Below are positions 25,981 through 34,731 of a stretch of DNA of 64,000 nt, one piece after another. Origin of the DNA: Tunicatimonas pelagia (GTDB taxonomy: Bacteria; Bacteroidota; Bacteroidia; Cytophagales; Cyclobacteriaceae); assembly GCF_030506325.1 (NCBI RefSeq), contig NZ_CP120683.1, positions 1,364,001 to 1,428,000 on the forward strand, in the 5' to 3' direction. Within the stretch, counting starts at the first letter, position 1; each line of letters opens with the position of its first letter. Under the pieces are notes generated by a model that saw only the letters and a program-made list of their open reading frames with translations, was not told the origin of the DNA and ran no database searches. A program made the translations under genes and the position numbers.

Positions 25981-26769
25981 ATGAAAAAAGCCATGCCAGG
26001 AGTACGTCCCAAGAAGTTTTTAGGTCAACACTTTCTCAAAGACCAAAACATTGCTCAGAAAATTGTGGAGAGCTTAGGTGGGCACGGTGACTATCGACAT
26101 GTACTGGAAGTTGGGCCGGGTACCGGAGTACTCACCCAGTTTCTTATTCAACAGTCTCAATATCAAACTACCGTTATTGAGGTAGATGATGAATCCGTAG
26201 CGTATCTGAAGCAGCAGTATCCGGCTTTACCCATATTGCATCAGGATTTTTTGAAAACGAACTTAGCTGAGCAACCTTCTCCGCTAGCCATTATTGGTAA
26301 CTTTCCTTACAACATATCTTCTCAGATATTTTTCAAAGTGCTGGATCACCGCAACTCAGTTCCCGAAGTAGTGGGTATGATTCAGAAGGAAGTGGGCGAC
26401 CGCATCTGCTCTCCGCCCGGCAGTAAAGTTTACGGCATACTAAGTGTATTGCTGCAAGCCTACTACAATATTGAGTATCTGTTTACGGTAGAACCCCAAG
26501 TATTTCACCCGCCTCCCAAAGTGCGCTCGGCTGTTATTCGCTTGCAGCGCAACTCGGTAAGTCAGCTTCCTTGTAGCGAAACCTTATTTCGCCGGATAGT
26601 GAAGCAGGGCTTTCAAAACCGCCGTAAGACCTTGCGTAACGCGCTGAAACCGCTAAATTTGCCGGAGCCAATCCGGCAATTACCCATGTTGAACCTGCGA
26701 GCTGAGCAGTTGTCGGTCAATGATTTTGTGCAGCTTACTCAACAAATTGAGCCATCGTGGAAACCATAG
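25981..26769 (+). CDS. rsmA: 16S rRNA dimethyladenosine transferase
   Basis: Dimethylates two adjacent adenosines near the 3' end of 16S rRNA late in 30S assembly. ATG 25981 starts MKKAMPGVRPKKFLGQHFLKDQNIAQKI, the family N-terminus; an upstream ATG at 25945 would add an unconserved 12 residues. SAM motif LEVGPGTGVLTQFL (about residues 39-52) and catalytic IGNFPYNISSQIFFKVL (about 99-115) are complete, as is the C-terminal FRRIVKQGFQNRRKTLRNALK helix. Its end overlaps mgtE by 13 bp. Confidence 0.95.
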   Translation: MKKAMPGVRPKKFLGQHFLKDQNIAQKIVESLGGHGDYRHVLEVGPGTGVLTQFLIQQSQYQTTVIEVDDESVAYLKQQYPALPILHQDFLKTNLAEQPSPLAIIGNFPYNISSQIFFKVLDHRNSVPEVVGMIQKEVGDRICSPPGSKVYGILSVLLQAYYNIEYLFTVEPQVFHPPPKVRSAVIRLQRNSVSQLPCSETLFRRIVKQGFQNRRKTLRNALKPLNLPEPIRQLPMLNLRAEQLSVNDFVQLTQQIEPSWKP

Positions 26770-28130
26770 ATTTTTTATCGTTTGAAGTATCCCCGGCGTA
26801 TTTAGAGTGGGTGCGGGAAGCTATCTCCCAAGATGCCTCCGGTACAGTGCAGGAAAGCATGACGGACGCCAACGCGGTAGACATTCTTACGGTGCTCTAC
26901 GAACTTAATACTGAAGAGTCGAAGTATATACTTAAACTGCTAGATAAAGAAAAGGCGGCTGATGTGATTGTCGAGATTGAGGAAGAAGACCAGACCGCTT
27001 TTCTTCGAAATTTTGCCCCCGCCGAGCTAGCCAACTTCATTGATTACCTAGACTCTGATGATGGTGCGGATATTCTGAACCGCTTACCGATTCAAACCCG
27101 GGAGGAAGTGATTGACCGGATGCAGAATGCCGAACGGGCTCGCCATGTGAAAGATTTGATTCGCTACGAAGAAGACCGGGCTGGGGGGTTGATGGCCAAG
27201 GAGCTTATCAAAGTGGATATCAATTGGACTATCCTCCAGTGTATTGAAGAAATTCGTCGCCAAGCCGAAAAAGTAGATAAGCTCTACTCAGTTTATGTGG
27301 TAAATGATAAAAATCAATTACTGGGTAAAGTCTCTTTGAAACGGATTATTCTATCGCAAGACCAAACCAGAATTGCCGACATTTACGACAGCGAAATTAT
27401 TTCGGTGCCCACCTTTATGGAAGAAGAAGAAATTGCGGAGATTATGCAAAAGTACGATCTGGAAGTAATACCAGTGGTCGATGTGCTGGAGCGATTAGTT
27501 GGTAGAATCACCATTGATGATATTGTGGATGTGATTACCGAAATGGCTGAGGAAGAACGCCAACTGATGGCCGGTATTTCGGGGGATGTGGAAGAGCGCA
27601 GCGACAGTGTTTGGCAACTTTCCCGCGCTCGTCTTCCCTGGCTCATTATTGGTATGCTGGGTGGTCTGTTAGGTGCTCGCTTTATCGGAATTTTTGAGGC
27701 TGATATTGCGCTAGTTCCAGCCATGGCGTTCTTCATTCCTCTGATTACCGCTACCGGAGGCAATGTAGGTATTCAATCTTCTTCACTGGTGGTGCAAAGT
27801 CTGGCAACTTCGTCGGTATTTGGCGATCAGTTAGCCAAACGGTTAGTGAAGGTGCTGATCGTAGCACTGATTAACGGACTATCTTTGGGCGCACTAGTTT
27901 TAGGCTTTAACTTGCTCTTTGGTGAAGAATTGCGATTAGCGGGAGTAGTAGCTATTGCTCTGTTCAGCGTAGTACTGCTTGCTTCTTTTATGGGTACACT
28001 TACTCCACTGGTACTCAATCGCTTCGGCGTGAATCCGGCACTAGCTTCTGGCCCGTTTATCACTACTGCTAACGACCTTCTGGGGTTAGCGGTCTACTTT
28101 AGCGTAGCCCATTTGCTGTATGAGTTTTAA
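26757..28130 (+). CDS. mgtE: MgtE-type magnesium transporter
   Basis: Magnesium channel of 457 residues. Cytosolic N domain of helical repeats (about 30-140), a CBS pair (about 145-265; AGGLMAKELIKVDINWTILQCIEEIR and DLEVIPVVDVLERLVGRITIDDIVDVI) and a C-terminal membrane domain of five spans with the pore signature PLITATGGNVGIQSSSLVVQSLA (about 326-348) and NPALASGPFITTANDLLGL. GTG start lies 13 bp inside rsmA, implying translational coupling. In known MgtE proteins the N and CBS domains close the pore when cytosolic magnesium is high. Confidence 0.95.
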   Translation: METIDFLSFEVSPAYLEWVREAISQDASGTVQESMTDANAVDILTVLYELNTEESKYILKLLDKEKAADVIVEIEEEDQTAFLRNFAPAELANFIDYLDSDDGADILNRLPIQTREEVIDRMQNAERARHVKDLIRYEEDRAGGLMAKELIKVDINWTILQCIEEIRRQAEKVDKLYSVYVVNDKNQLLGKVSLKRIILSQDQTRIADIYDSEIISVPTFMEEEEIAEIMQKYDLEVIPVVDVLERLVGRITIDDIVDVITEMAEEERQLMAGISGDVEERSDSVWQLSRARLPWLIIGMLGGLLGARFIGIFEADIALVPAMAFFIPLITATGGNVGIQSSSLVVQSLATSSVFGDQLAKRLVKVLIVALINGLSLGALVLGFNLLFGEELRLAGVVAIALFSVVLLASFMGTLTPLVLNRFGVNPALASGPFITTANDLLGLAVYFSVAHLLYEF

Positions 28131-28182
28131 GAAGGAGAAAAACGAATTGTGGGCTGTGGATTAAAAACTATTGACTAGTGAT

Positions 28183-29118
28183 ATGAAAAAATGCTTAATT
28201 GTTGATAAAATGCACGAAAGCATTGTTCCGCTGCTAAGCGAAATCGGTTACGAAGCTGATTATCATCCGCAGATTACTCGTCAGGAAGTACTGGAAATCA
28301 TCAGTCAGTACCAGGGAATTATTGTCCGCAGCAAATTAAAAATCGATCAGGAATTTATCGAGTACGCTAACCAGTTGCAGTTTGTCGCACGCGCCGGGGC
28401 GGGGCTAGATCAGCTCGATGAAGCTGCATTGCATGCTAGAAATATTCACATCTTCAATGCTCCTGAGGGCAACCGCGATGCGCTAGCCGAACACGCCATC
28501 GGTATGTTGCTCAACCTACTCAATCATATTAATCAAGCCGATCAACAAATACGAACGGGCATTTGGAACCGGGAAGGCAACCGAGGAGTAGAGCTGATAG
28601 GAAAAACGGTAGGTATTATCGGCTACGGACACATGGGTCAAGCCTTCGCCCGCCGACTGGTTGGATTCGGCGTGAAAGTACTCGCCTACGACAAATACCG
28701 GCAGAACTACGGAGATGCATTCGCTCGAGAAGCCACTATGGCTACCATCTTTCAGCAGGCTGATATTCTTAGCTTACATGTACCGTTAACCGAAGAAACT
28801 AATTTTTTGGTAGATGAGTCATACCTTAATCAGTTTTCAAAAAACATTTTCATCATCAATACTGCTCGCGGAAAAGTGATTAAGTTAGATAGTTTGGTGT
28901 CGGCTCTAAGTAGTGGGCACGTTCAGGGAGCAGCCCTAGATGTGCTAGAAAACGAAAAATTAGATCAATTATCACCAGAGCAACAGATTACGTTAAATGA
29001 ACTTCAGCAGTCTGAACGGGTACTGTTTACCCCTCATGTAGCGGGCTGGACATTTGAATCTTACGAAAAGATTAATCAAGTACTGGTGCGAAAGATAAAT
29101 GCGTTAGATTTAGCTTAG
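28183..29118 (+). CDS. D-isomer 2-hydroxyacid dehydrogenase (SerA-like)
   Basis: NAD-dependent dehydrogenase, 311 residues from ATG 28183. Rossmann motif VGIIGYGHMGQAFA (about residues 142-155), VARAGAGLDQLD, substrate/catalytic segments NTARGKVIKLDSL (arginine), AALDVLENEK (glutamate) and LFTPHVAGWT (histidine). The closest relatives are phosphoglycerate dehydrogenases lacking the C-terminal ACT domain, so serine synthesis is plausible but another 2-hydroxy acid is possible. A TTG four codons up is less likely. The 52-bp gap to mgtE contains repetitive intergenic words. Confidence 0.85.
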   Translation: MKKCLIVDKMHESIVPLLSEIGYEADYHPQITRQEVLEIISQYQGIIVRSKLKIDQEFIEYANQLQFVARAGAGLDQLDEAALHARNIHIFNAPEGNRDALAEHAIGMLLNLLNHINQADQQIRTGIWNREGNRGVELIGKTVGIIGYGHMGQAFARRLVGFGVKVLAYDKYRQNYGDAFAREATMATIFQQADILSLHVPLTEETNFLVDESYLNQFSKNIFIINTARGKVIKLDSLVSALSSGHVQGAALDVLENEKLDQLSPEQQITLNELQQSERVLFTPHVAGWTFESYEKINQVLVRKINALDLA

Positions 29119-29219
29119 TTCATACACTTGTCAGATTTCTGCCTACAAACATAGCCTTTTCGTGCCCCAATTGCGCTATTTTGTATTTTCATTTAGTTTC
29201 AAGCCCTTTCTCTATCTTT

Positions 29220-30059
29220 ATGCGTACTGAACGCTGGCAACAAGTTATTGAGCGAATTAAAACCATTCCGGAGCATCCGGTACTTACCTCCTGTCTGGTA
29301 CTTTTCGGATTGGCAATAGTCGTATTTGGGCTTAGTTATTCTTACTACGTAGAGGACTACTACAATTTTGTTGGGCAAGTGCTGGCCGAGGCGCACGGTA
29401 TGCTGTTTGACATTGCGGTGATTGGTATCCTGATTTATTGGCTCAATGAGAACGGTCAGAAACGAATGCGTATTCGGATGTATTTAGATGAAATTGAAGA
29501 CTTTCGCCTCTGGGAATCGGAAGAAGCGGCTTTTCGTACGGCGGGTAATATCAAGCGACTTAACCGACACGGAAAATGTAAACTAGATTTGGTAAACTGT
29601 CATCTAGCTCGAACAAACTTAAGTCATATCCTGCTGAAAGAGTCAAATCTTAACTCTGCCAATATTACCCACTCTAACCTCATTCAGTGCAACCTGGAAA
29701 ATGCCCGCATGAACCAGACTGATTTTCAGGGTTCTAACCTCAATCAAGCCAATCTATCCCGCTCCTACGCCAGTGGTGCAATTTTCTCTAACACATTTCT
29801 GATCAAAGCAAATTTCAAGGGTTCCTTTCTGATTAAAGCCAACTTTGAAAATGCTCTACTCACCGAAGCCAATTTACAAGGCAGCGTACTAATGGGAGCA
29901 AATCTTAAAAACGCTAATTTACTTAAAGCTGACTTAAGAGGAGTAGAAGGCTTAACCGTAGAGCAACTGCTAGAAGCCAAAACCCTACAAAATGCTCTGT
30001 TAGATGAACACCTTCATCAACAAGTAGCAGAACAATCCCCTGAGCTGCTAACTACTTAA
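29220..30059 (+). CDS. Pentapeptide-repeat membrane protein
   Basis: 279 residues from ATG 29220. Two hydrophobic spans near the N-terminus (LTSCLVLFGLAIVVFGLSYSYYV and HGMLFDIAVIGILIYWL), then a helical linker, then a pentapeptide-repeat solenoid of about twenty A(N/D)Lxx units (SNLNSANITHSNLIQCNLENARMNQTDF and later ANLQGSVLMGANLKNANLLKADL), ending with the VEGLTVEQLLEAKTLQNALLDE cap seen in many such proteins. A right-handed quadrilateral helix attached to the membrane is expected; function is not known for this type. A TTG 13 codons upstream is rejected as start. Confidence 0.85.
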   Translation: MRTERWQQVIERIKTIPEHPVLTSCLVLFGLAIVVFGLSYSYYVEDYYNFVGQVLAEAHGMLFDIAVIGILIYWLNENGQKRMRIRMYLDEIEDFRLWESEEAAFRTAGNIKRLNRHGKCKLDLVNCHLARTNLSHILLKESNLNSANITHSNLIQCNLENARMNQTDFQGSNLNQANLSRSYASGAIFSNTFLIKANFKGSFLIKANFENALLTEANLQGSVLMGANLKNANLLKADLRGVEGLTVEQLLEAKTLQNALLDEHLHQQVAEQSPELLTT

Positions 30060-30368
30060 CTTTTTGTTGTGGTAGTCTAACCGTACTTCTTCCGAATAGA
30101 AAAAGCTATACATAGCTTGGCACGCATATCACAATCAGCTTAGCTCCTTTAGGCCGAGCTGATGGCTTCTGCTTTTCAGCAAAAATAGCCCTTCACCTTT
30201 CTACCGCCTGATTGTAAGGTTTAGCCATGAATAGGCAAGAAAAACTGCTCTAAATAATCATTTTTCAATTTTATAACTATTTAAATATATTTTTTAACTA
30301 AAATATTAGGATATTTATCAAATATTTACTTATTTAGAATAAATATTACTAATGTAAGTTTTTCCAAC
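30060..30368. other. AT-rich gap upstream of a truncated receptor start
   Basis: 309 bp; the last 130 bp are almost pure A/T (about 30240-30360), as often seen ahead of outer-membrane receptor genes. A short hairpin word pair (AGCTTAGCTC / GAGCTGA) lies near 30138-30165. No reading frame. Confidence 0.4.
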
Positions 30369-30536
30369 ATGAATACTAAATCAGTTATTGGATCTATATT
30401 CCGTTTTACCATGCTATTGGTAATGTGGGCTATTGTTTGTATTACGGCACTTCCCGAGCGGTCTAATATTCTGGATGCCAAAATGCAGAAAGATGTTTCT
30501 ATTGAGCAAGTACTTGACCAACTTTCGTTAAAGTGA
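30369..30536 (+). pseudogene. N-terminal stub resembling a SusC/RagA-type receptor
   Basis: A 55-codon frame too short for most gene callers. It has a good signal peptide (SIFRFTMLLVMWAIVCITA) followed by ILDAKMQKDVSIEQVLDQLSLK, which looks like the start of an STN (secretin/TonB N-terminal) domain, where a -V-S-I-E-Q-V-L- helix is common. It stops nine bases before the left end of the insertion sequence. The likeliest reading is the residual 5' end of a TonB-dependent receptor gene lost during or after IS insertion; a small exported peptide is an alternative. Family assignment from 20 residues is weak. Confidence 0.4.
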
Positions 30537-30544
30537 ATCAGTAT

Positions 30545-31847
30545 AGGGATATTAGAAAAATAAGTCTCCCCAAAGAAAGGGAATAATGAATAACTTGGCA
30601 GCATGGAAACACTATCCCCTGCCGTAATAGAGAGTTTTAACTTAGCATTGCAAAAGCTTACTGGCTATGAGAGACGGGCTTATGCAGCAGCTCTGGCTAT
30701 AAGCCACTTTGACGGATCAGCTCGTAAAACTGAGCGGACCTTAGCGGTGAGCCGTCACATGGTCGAGCTAGGTTTGAAGGAAAGAGCTAGCGGTATTCGC
30801 TGCTTGGATGCACATACATTCAAAGGACGTAAAAAAAAGAAGCGTTGATGCCTAACCTATTGAATGACATAGAAGAGATTGCCTCGATAAATAGCCAAGC
30901 CGAGCGTTGCCATAATGATACGAAAGGCTACTTGAAGATTACAGCAGCCAGTGTAGAGGACTATCTGGTGGAAATCAAAGGGTATGCTCCGACTGACTTT
31001 GGCAAAGGTACGTTAAATAACGTATTAAACCGTTGTGGATACACGCTCAAAAAGGTTCGTAAAAGCCTCCCACTAAAGCGTATTGCTCAGACAGATGCCA
31101 TTTTCGATAATATTGCTTGGCATCGAAACCGTAAAACACATGGTGTTTTGAAGCTCTCTGTAGACGTAAAAGATAAAGTAAAGGTAGGCAATCTATCCCG
31201 AGGTGGCTATTGTCGCACTTTACGAGCAGTTCAAGCCTTGGACAAAGATCAGCATTGGCAGGAAACTTTAGTGCCTATGGGCATTTTACAGATAGAAAGC
31301 GGGCAGAGTACGGTAGTACTGGGGAATTCGCACGAGACGAGCGACTTTATAGTAGACGGGCTGGAAAGATGGTACGAATTGCACAAAAATCAACTTACTA
31401 ACTATCATACTTTAGAACTCTATCTAGACAATGGTCCGGCTGTGGGCAGTACCCGCACGCAGTTCATCAATCGGATGATGCAGTTTGCCTGCATTACTGA
31501 ACTGAAAATTCATTTGCTCTACTACCCACCCTATCACAGCACAGCAACGGGGCCGCCCGGCGGTATAACCCTATTGAGCGAGTCTGGGCTACGCTGGAAA
31601 ACTATTGGAATGGCACATTGCTTTCCTCGGTAACAAAAGTCATCAACACTATCCGAAACATGACTTGTAAAGGCATTAACCCATTAGTGTCTTTGATAGA
31701 CAAGCAGTACCAGAAAGGTATCAAGCTAGATAAAAAACAAATGCGACAGCGAGAAGAATACTTATTCAGAAACCAGCAACTTCCTAAATGGGATGTATGG
31801 ATAAAGCCCTCTTTTTATATGGGTAGGTTATTTCTTCATTGATCCCT
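30545..31847 (+). mobile_element. ISAzo13-family insertion sequence (inactive)
   Basis: About 1.3 kb. The transposase frames (30603-31842) match the ISAzo13 family. Candidate imperfect terminal inverted repeats begin AGGGAT at 30545 and end ATCCCT at 31847; about 17 of the first 28 positions agree, including a CCCA near the inner edge. No target duplication is obvious, so ends are approximate. The transposase has two frame disruptions and the element is probably immobile. It sits between a receptor-like stub and the der gene. Confidence 0.7.
30603..31842 (+). pseudogene. ISAzo13-family transposase, two frame breaks
   Basis: Reads in three frames that join to one transposase of about 400 residues. 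Part 1 (30603-30848) ends in GIRCLDAHTFKGRKKKKR. Part 2 (to about 31633) resumes with MPNLLNDIEE in the -1 frame; an A8 run at 30831-30838 allows -1 slippage giving GRKKKEALMPNLL, as in relatives. Part 2 carries QTDAIFDNI, the first catalytic region SVDVKDKVKVGNLSRGG and LDNGPAVGSTRTQF, then LLYYPPYHS. Part 3 (31561-31842) continues RYNPIERVWATLENYWNG, CKGINPLVSLIDK and LPKWDVWIKP after a 20-bp GC-rich insertion at 31541-31560 that shifts the frame. The second break falls between catalytic motifs and should inactivate the protein. Confidence 0.8.
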
Positions 31848-32081
31848 TAAAGCATTGACTCTAGTTGCCTAAGCCATTCAACGCTCTGCACCATTGCCCA
31901 GACTGTATAATCGTTTACTTTCCAAGAGTAGCTCATATGCATTCAAATAGGCTCGCCTTTGCGAGTCCGTTAGGGCTAGCACTCCTTAACCGAATTATTT
32001 TTCCGAATACAAAGTGGCGAGCATTTTCGTAAGTAAGCCAATATTTTTCCGCGCTCTTTAAGCCACCTCTTAAAAATAGTT
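31848..32081. other. Gap with stacked hairpins between IS and der
   Basis: 234 bp without a gene. GGCTCGC/GCGAGTC (31950-31967, four-base loop, one G-U pair) is followed by GTTAGGG...CTCCTTAAC, giving two adjacent hairpins. No T-run follows. Possible remnant of mobile DNA at the IS flank. Confidence 0.35.
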
Positions 32082-33389
32082 TTATTTTTTTCGAAAGAAT
32101 ACCCGCAAAGGTACACCCTCGAAGTTGAAGTGGTCGCGGAGGCGATTTTCTAGGTAGCGTTGGTAGGCGGCTTTTACGTACTGGGGGTGGTTGCAGAAAA
32201 AGGCGAAAGCGGGAGTATTGGTTGGTAGTTGGGTGATGTATTTAATTTTGATATACTTGCCCTTTACTGCAGGGGGTGGGTACTTTTCTATTTCAGGAAG
32301 TAGCTTATCGTTCAGTTGCGAAGTGCTAACCCGGCGTTGACGATTTTCGTGGATTTCAGCGGCTTTCTCAATCGCCTGGTACACCCGCTGCTTGGTGAGC
32401 ATAGAGGTAAAGATAATCGGAATGTAATTGTACTCACCCAGCTTTTCATACATCCGCTTGCGAAACTGTTCAGCGGTGTTAGTATCTTTTTCAATCAAAT
32501 CCCATTTGTTGACCAGAATTAAAATGCCTTTTTTATTCTTATGCGCTAATTGCACAATGTTCATATCCTGAGCTTCCATACCGCGTTGGGCATCCAACAT
32601 CACAATACAAATATCTGAGTCTTGCAACGCCTGCACACTACGAATGGTAGAGTAGAACTCAATATTATCTGAAATCTTGGCTTTCTTCCGCAGCCCAGCA
32701 GTGTCAATCAGAATAAATTCTTTACCGTAGAGATTATAATGGGAGTGTAGCGCATCGCGGGTGGTTCCGGCAATGTCCGTCACAATGCTTCGCTCCTGCC
32801 CCAGTAGCACATTCAGAAAGGACGATTTACCTACATTAGGCCGTCCAAGAATTGCCAAGCGAGGGATGCCCGCATCCGGATCTTCTTCATCATCCGTTTC
32901 AAAATGAGGAACTACCACATCCAGCAGGTCGCCCGTACCGCTACCACTGGCCGAAGAGATAGCAAATACTTCACCGATGCCCAGGCTGTAGAATTCTGAC
33001 GACTGAAAGCTTCGCTCGGCATTATCAGCCTTGTTGGCAACAACATAAATAGGTTTCTCAGTACCGCGTAACTGATTGGCAAACGCTTCATCCAGATCAG
33101 TAATGCCGGTTTCCACATCCACCATAAATAAAATAACGGTGGCTTCATCAATGGCCAATTCTACCTGGCTGCGAATAGCTTCTTCAAATACATCATCCGA
33201 GTTCGCTACGTAGCCGCCGGTATCAATCACGGTAAAATGCCTCCCCGACCACTGGGCATATCCGTAGTGGCGATCGCGCGTTACTCCGCTCTCATCGTCC
33301 ATAATGGCTTGACGACGTTCAACCAACCGATTAAAAAAAGTAGACTTCCCTACGTTGGGCCGCCCCACAATGGCTACAATATTACTCAC
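32082..33389 (-). CDS. der: Ribosome biogenesis GTPase Der
   Basis: Double-G-domain GTPase needed for 50S assembly (EngA). Two P-loops GRPNVGKSTFFNRL (residues 8-21) and GRPNVGKSSFLNVLLG (about 179-194), G3 motifs DTGGY and DTAGLRKKAKI, G4 motifs NKAD and NKWD, and a C-terminal KH-like domain with KYIKIKYITQLPTNTPAFAFFCNHP. 435 residues is the normal length. The start codon is GTG. It lies 157 bp downstream of era on the same strand, separated by a GC-rich inverted repeat. Confidence 0.96.
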   Translation of the reverse strand: MSNIVAIVGRPNVGKSTFFNRLVERRQAIMDDESGVTRDRHYGYAQWSGRHFTVIDTGGYVANSDDVFEEAIRSQVELAIDEATVILFMVDVETGITDLDEAFANQLRGTEKPIYVVANKADNAERSFQSSEFYSLGIGEVFAISSASGSGTGDLLDVVVPHFETDDEEDPDAGIPRLAILGRPNVGKSSFLNVLLGQERSIVTDIAGTTRDALHSHYNLYGKEFILIDTAGLRKKAKISDNIEFYSTIRSVQALQDSDICIVMLDAQRGMEAQDMNIVQLAHKNKKGILILVNKWDLIEKDTNTAEQFRKRMYEKLGEYNYIPIIFTSMLTKQRVYQAIEKAAEIHENRQRRVSTSQLNDKLLPEIEKYPPPAVKGKYIKIKYITQLPTNTPAFAFFCNHPQYVKAAYQRYLENRLRDHFNFEGVPLRVFFRKK

Positions 33390-33465
33390 AAATCAACTAG
33401 GTTAGATGCTACTGCTAAAAGTTCGGCAAGATACGGAAATATTCGTTGATAATCGATAGCGGAGG

Positions 33466-33545
33466 GGCGGGGAGCTGGGTGCGTGGGGCGGGAAGTTAGA
33501 AACCTCTACTATTTACTCCTCGCTCTGAGCACCCAGCCCCTCGCC
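33466..33545. repeat. GC-rich 17-bp imperfect inverted repeat between era and der
   Basis: GGCGGGGAGCTGGGTGC (33466-33482) pairs with GCACCCAGCCCCTCGCC (33529-33545) at 15 of 17 positions, enclosing a 46-base loop with words like GCTCTGAGC. It begins two bases after the era stop codon, so it could act as a terminator or transcript stabiliser for era, though no T-run follows on the minus strand. Confidence 0.6.
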
Positions 33546-33546
33546 A

Positions 33547-34440
33547 TTAGTAGCCAAACCGCCGTAGTCGTCGTTGTTCGCGTCGCCAGTTGGGGGCTAC
33601 TTTAACAAACTGCTCTAGATGAACCTGCTTACCGAAGAAACTCTCCAAGTCCTGGCGAGCCTGAACGCCAACCCTTTTTAGTGCTTCGCCCTTTTTACCG
33701 ATTAAAATCCCCTTTTGGCTTTGTCGCTCCACGTAAATTTCACAGCGAATGCGAATAATGGTTTCATCTTCTTGAAATTCAGTTACTACTACTTCGCTGC
33801 TGTAGGGTACTTCTTGTTTGTAGTTGAGAAATATCTTCTCTCTGACAATCTCGGCAGCAAAAAACCGTTCCGGCTTGTCAGTTATTGCATCTTTCGGAAA
33901 ATAAGGTGGATGTTCGGGCAGTCGCTCTATAATAGCTTGAAACACCTCCACCACATTTTGTCCTTCCAATGCCGAAACCAGAATAGCTTCCTGCGGCTGA
34001 ATAATCTCTCGCCAATACGCTAATTTATCCTGAGCCTGACTTCCCTTCGCTAGATCAATTTTGTTCATTACCAAAATAACTGGCACATCGGTTTTAGCTA
34101 ATTTCAATAACGCTGGGTCTTCGTCTTCTTTTTTCTCGTACAAATCCGTTACGTACAGAATCACGTCAGCATCTTCCAGAGCAGTGTCGACAAATCGCAT
34201 CATTGATTGGTGTAAAGCGTACTCTGGCTTAAGCATCCCTGGCGTATCAGAATATACAATCTGAAACTCATCACTAGCATCTAACGTACCATTTACGATA
34301 CCCATAATCCGGTGACGGGTAGTTTGAGCCTTAGAAGTAATGATGGAAAGGCGCTCGCCTACCAAAGCATTCATGAGTGTTGACTTACCCACGTTAGGCT
34401 TACCCACAATATTTACAAATCCGGCTCGGTGTGTACTCAT
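33547..34440 (-). CDS. era: GTPase Era
   Basis: GTPase that binds the 3' end of 16S rRNA during 30S maturation. G1 GKPNVGKSTLMNALVG (about residues 12-27), G3 SDTPGML, G4 MNKIDL, and a C-terminal KH domain with KGILIGKKGEALKRVGVQARQDLE (about 243-266). 297 residues, complete. Divergent from the initiator tRNA gene 76 bp away. Confidence 0.96.
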   Translation of the reverse strand: MSTHRAGFVNIVGKPNVGKSTLMNALVGERLSIITSKAQTTRHRIMGIVNGTLDASDEFQIVYSDTPGMLKPEYALHQSMMRFVDTALEDADVILYVTDLYEKKEDEDPALLKLAKTDVPVILVMNKIDLAKGSQAQDKLAYWREIIQPQEAILVSALEGQNVVEVFQAIIERLPEHPPYFPKDAITDKPERFFAAEIVREKIFLNYKQEVPYSSEVVVTEFQEDETIIRIRCEIYVERQSQKGILIGKKGEALKRVGVQARQDLESFFGKQVHLEQFVKVAPNWRREQRRLRRFGY

Positions 34441-34463
34441 TGTTAATAATTTTTACAAAAATA

Positions 34464-34494
34464 TTGTGAATAGTCGGCGAAACCTATAAGTTTG
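34464..34494 (+). promoter_or_regulatory. Promoter of the initiator tRNA gene
   Basis: TTG at 34464-34466, a 20-bp spacer, then TAAGTTTG at 34487-34494: a full match to the Bacteroidota sigma-A type promoter (TTG ... TAnnTTTG). Transcription would start near 34501, about 16 bases before the mature tRNA end. Confidence 0.65.
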
Positions 34495-34516
34495 TAATCC
34501 GTTTGAAAAAATACAT

Positions 34517-34589
<73 letters not shown>

Positions 34590-34600
34590 CTCTGAAGATC

Positions 34601-34635
34601 AGGCAGTTATGTTTCACCGTGACTGCCTTTTTTAT
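34601..34635 (+). terminator. Intrinsic terminator after the tRNA
   Basis: AGGCAGT (34601-34607) pairs with ACTGCCT (34622-34628), followed directly by a run of T. It lies 12 bases after the tRNA end. Confidence 0.85.
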
Positions 34636-34731
34636 TTTGGGTACCACACCTTTAAATTTCTTGCCCCTTCGTTCCGGCTAGTCGCAGTCTAACATTGCGT
34701 GCTTTGCCCTTTAACTAGAATTAGCAGCTTA

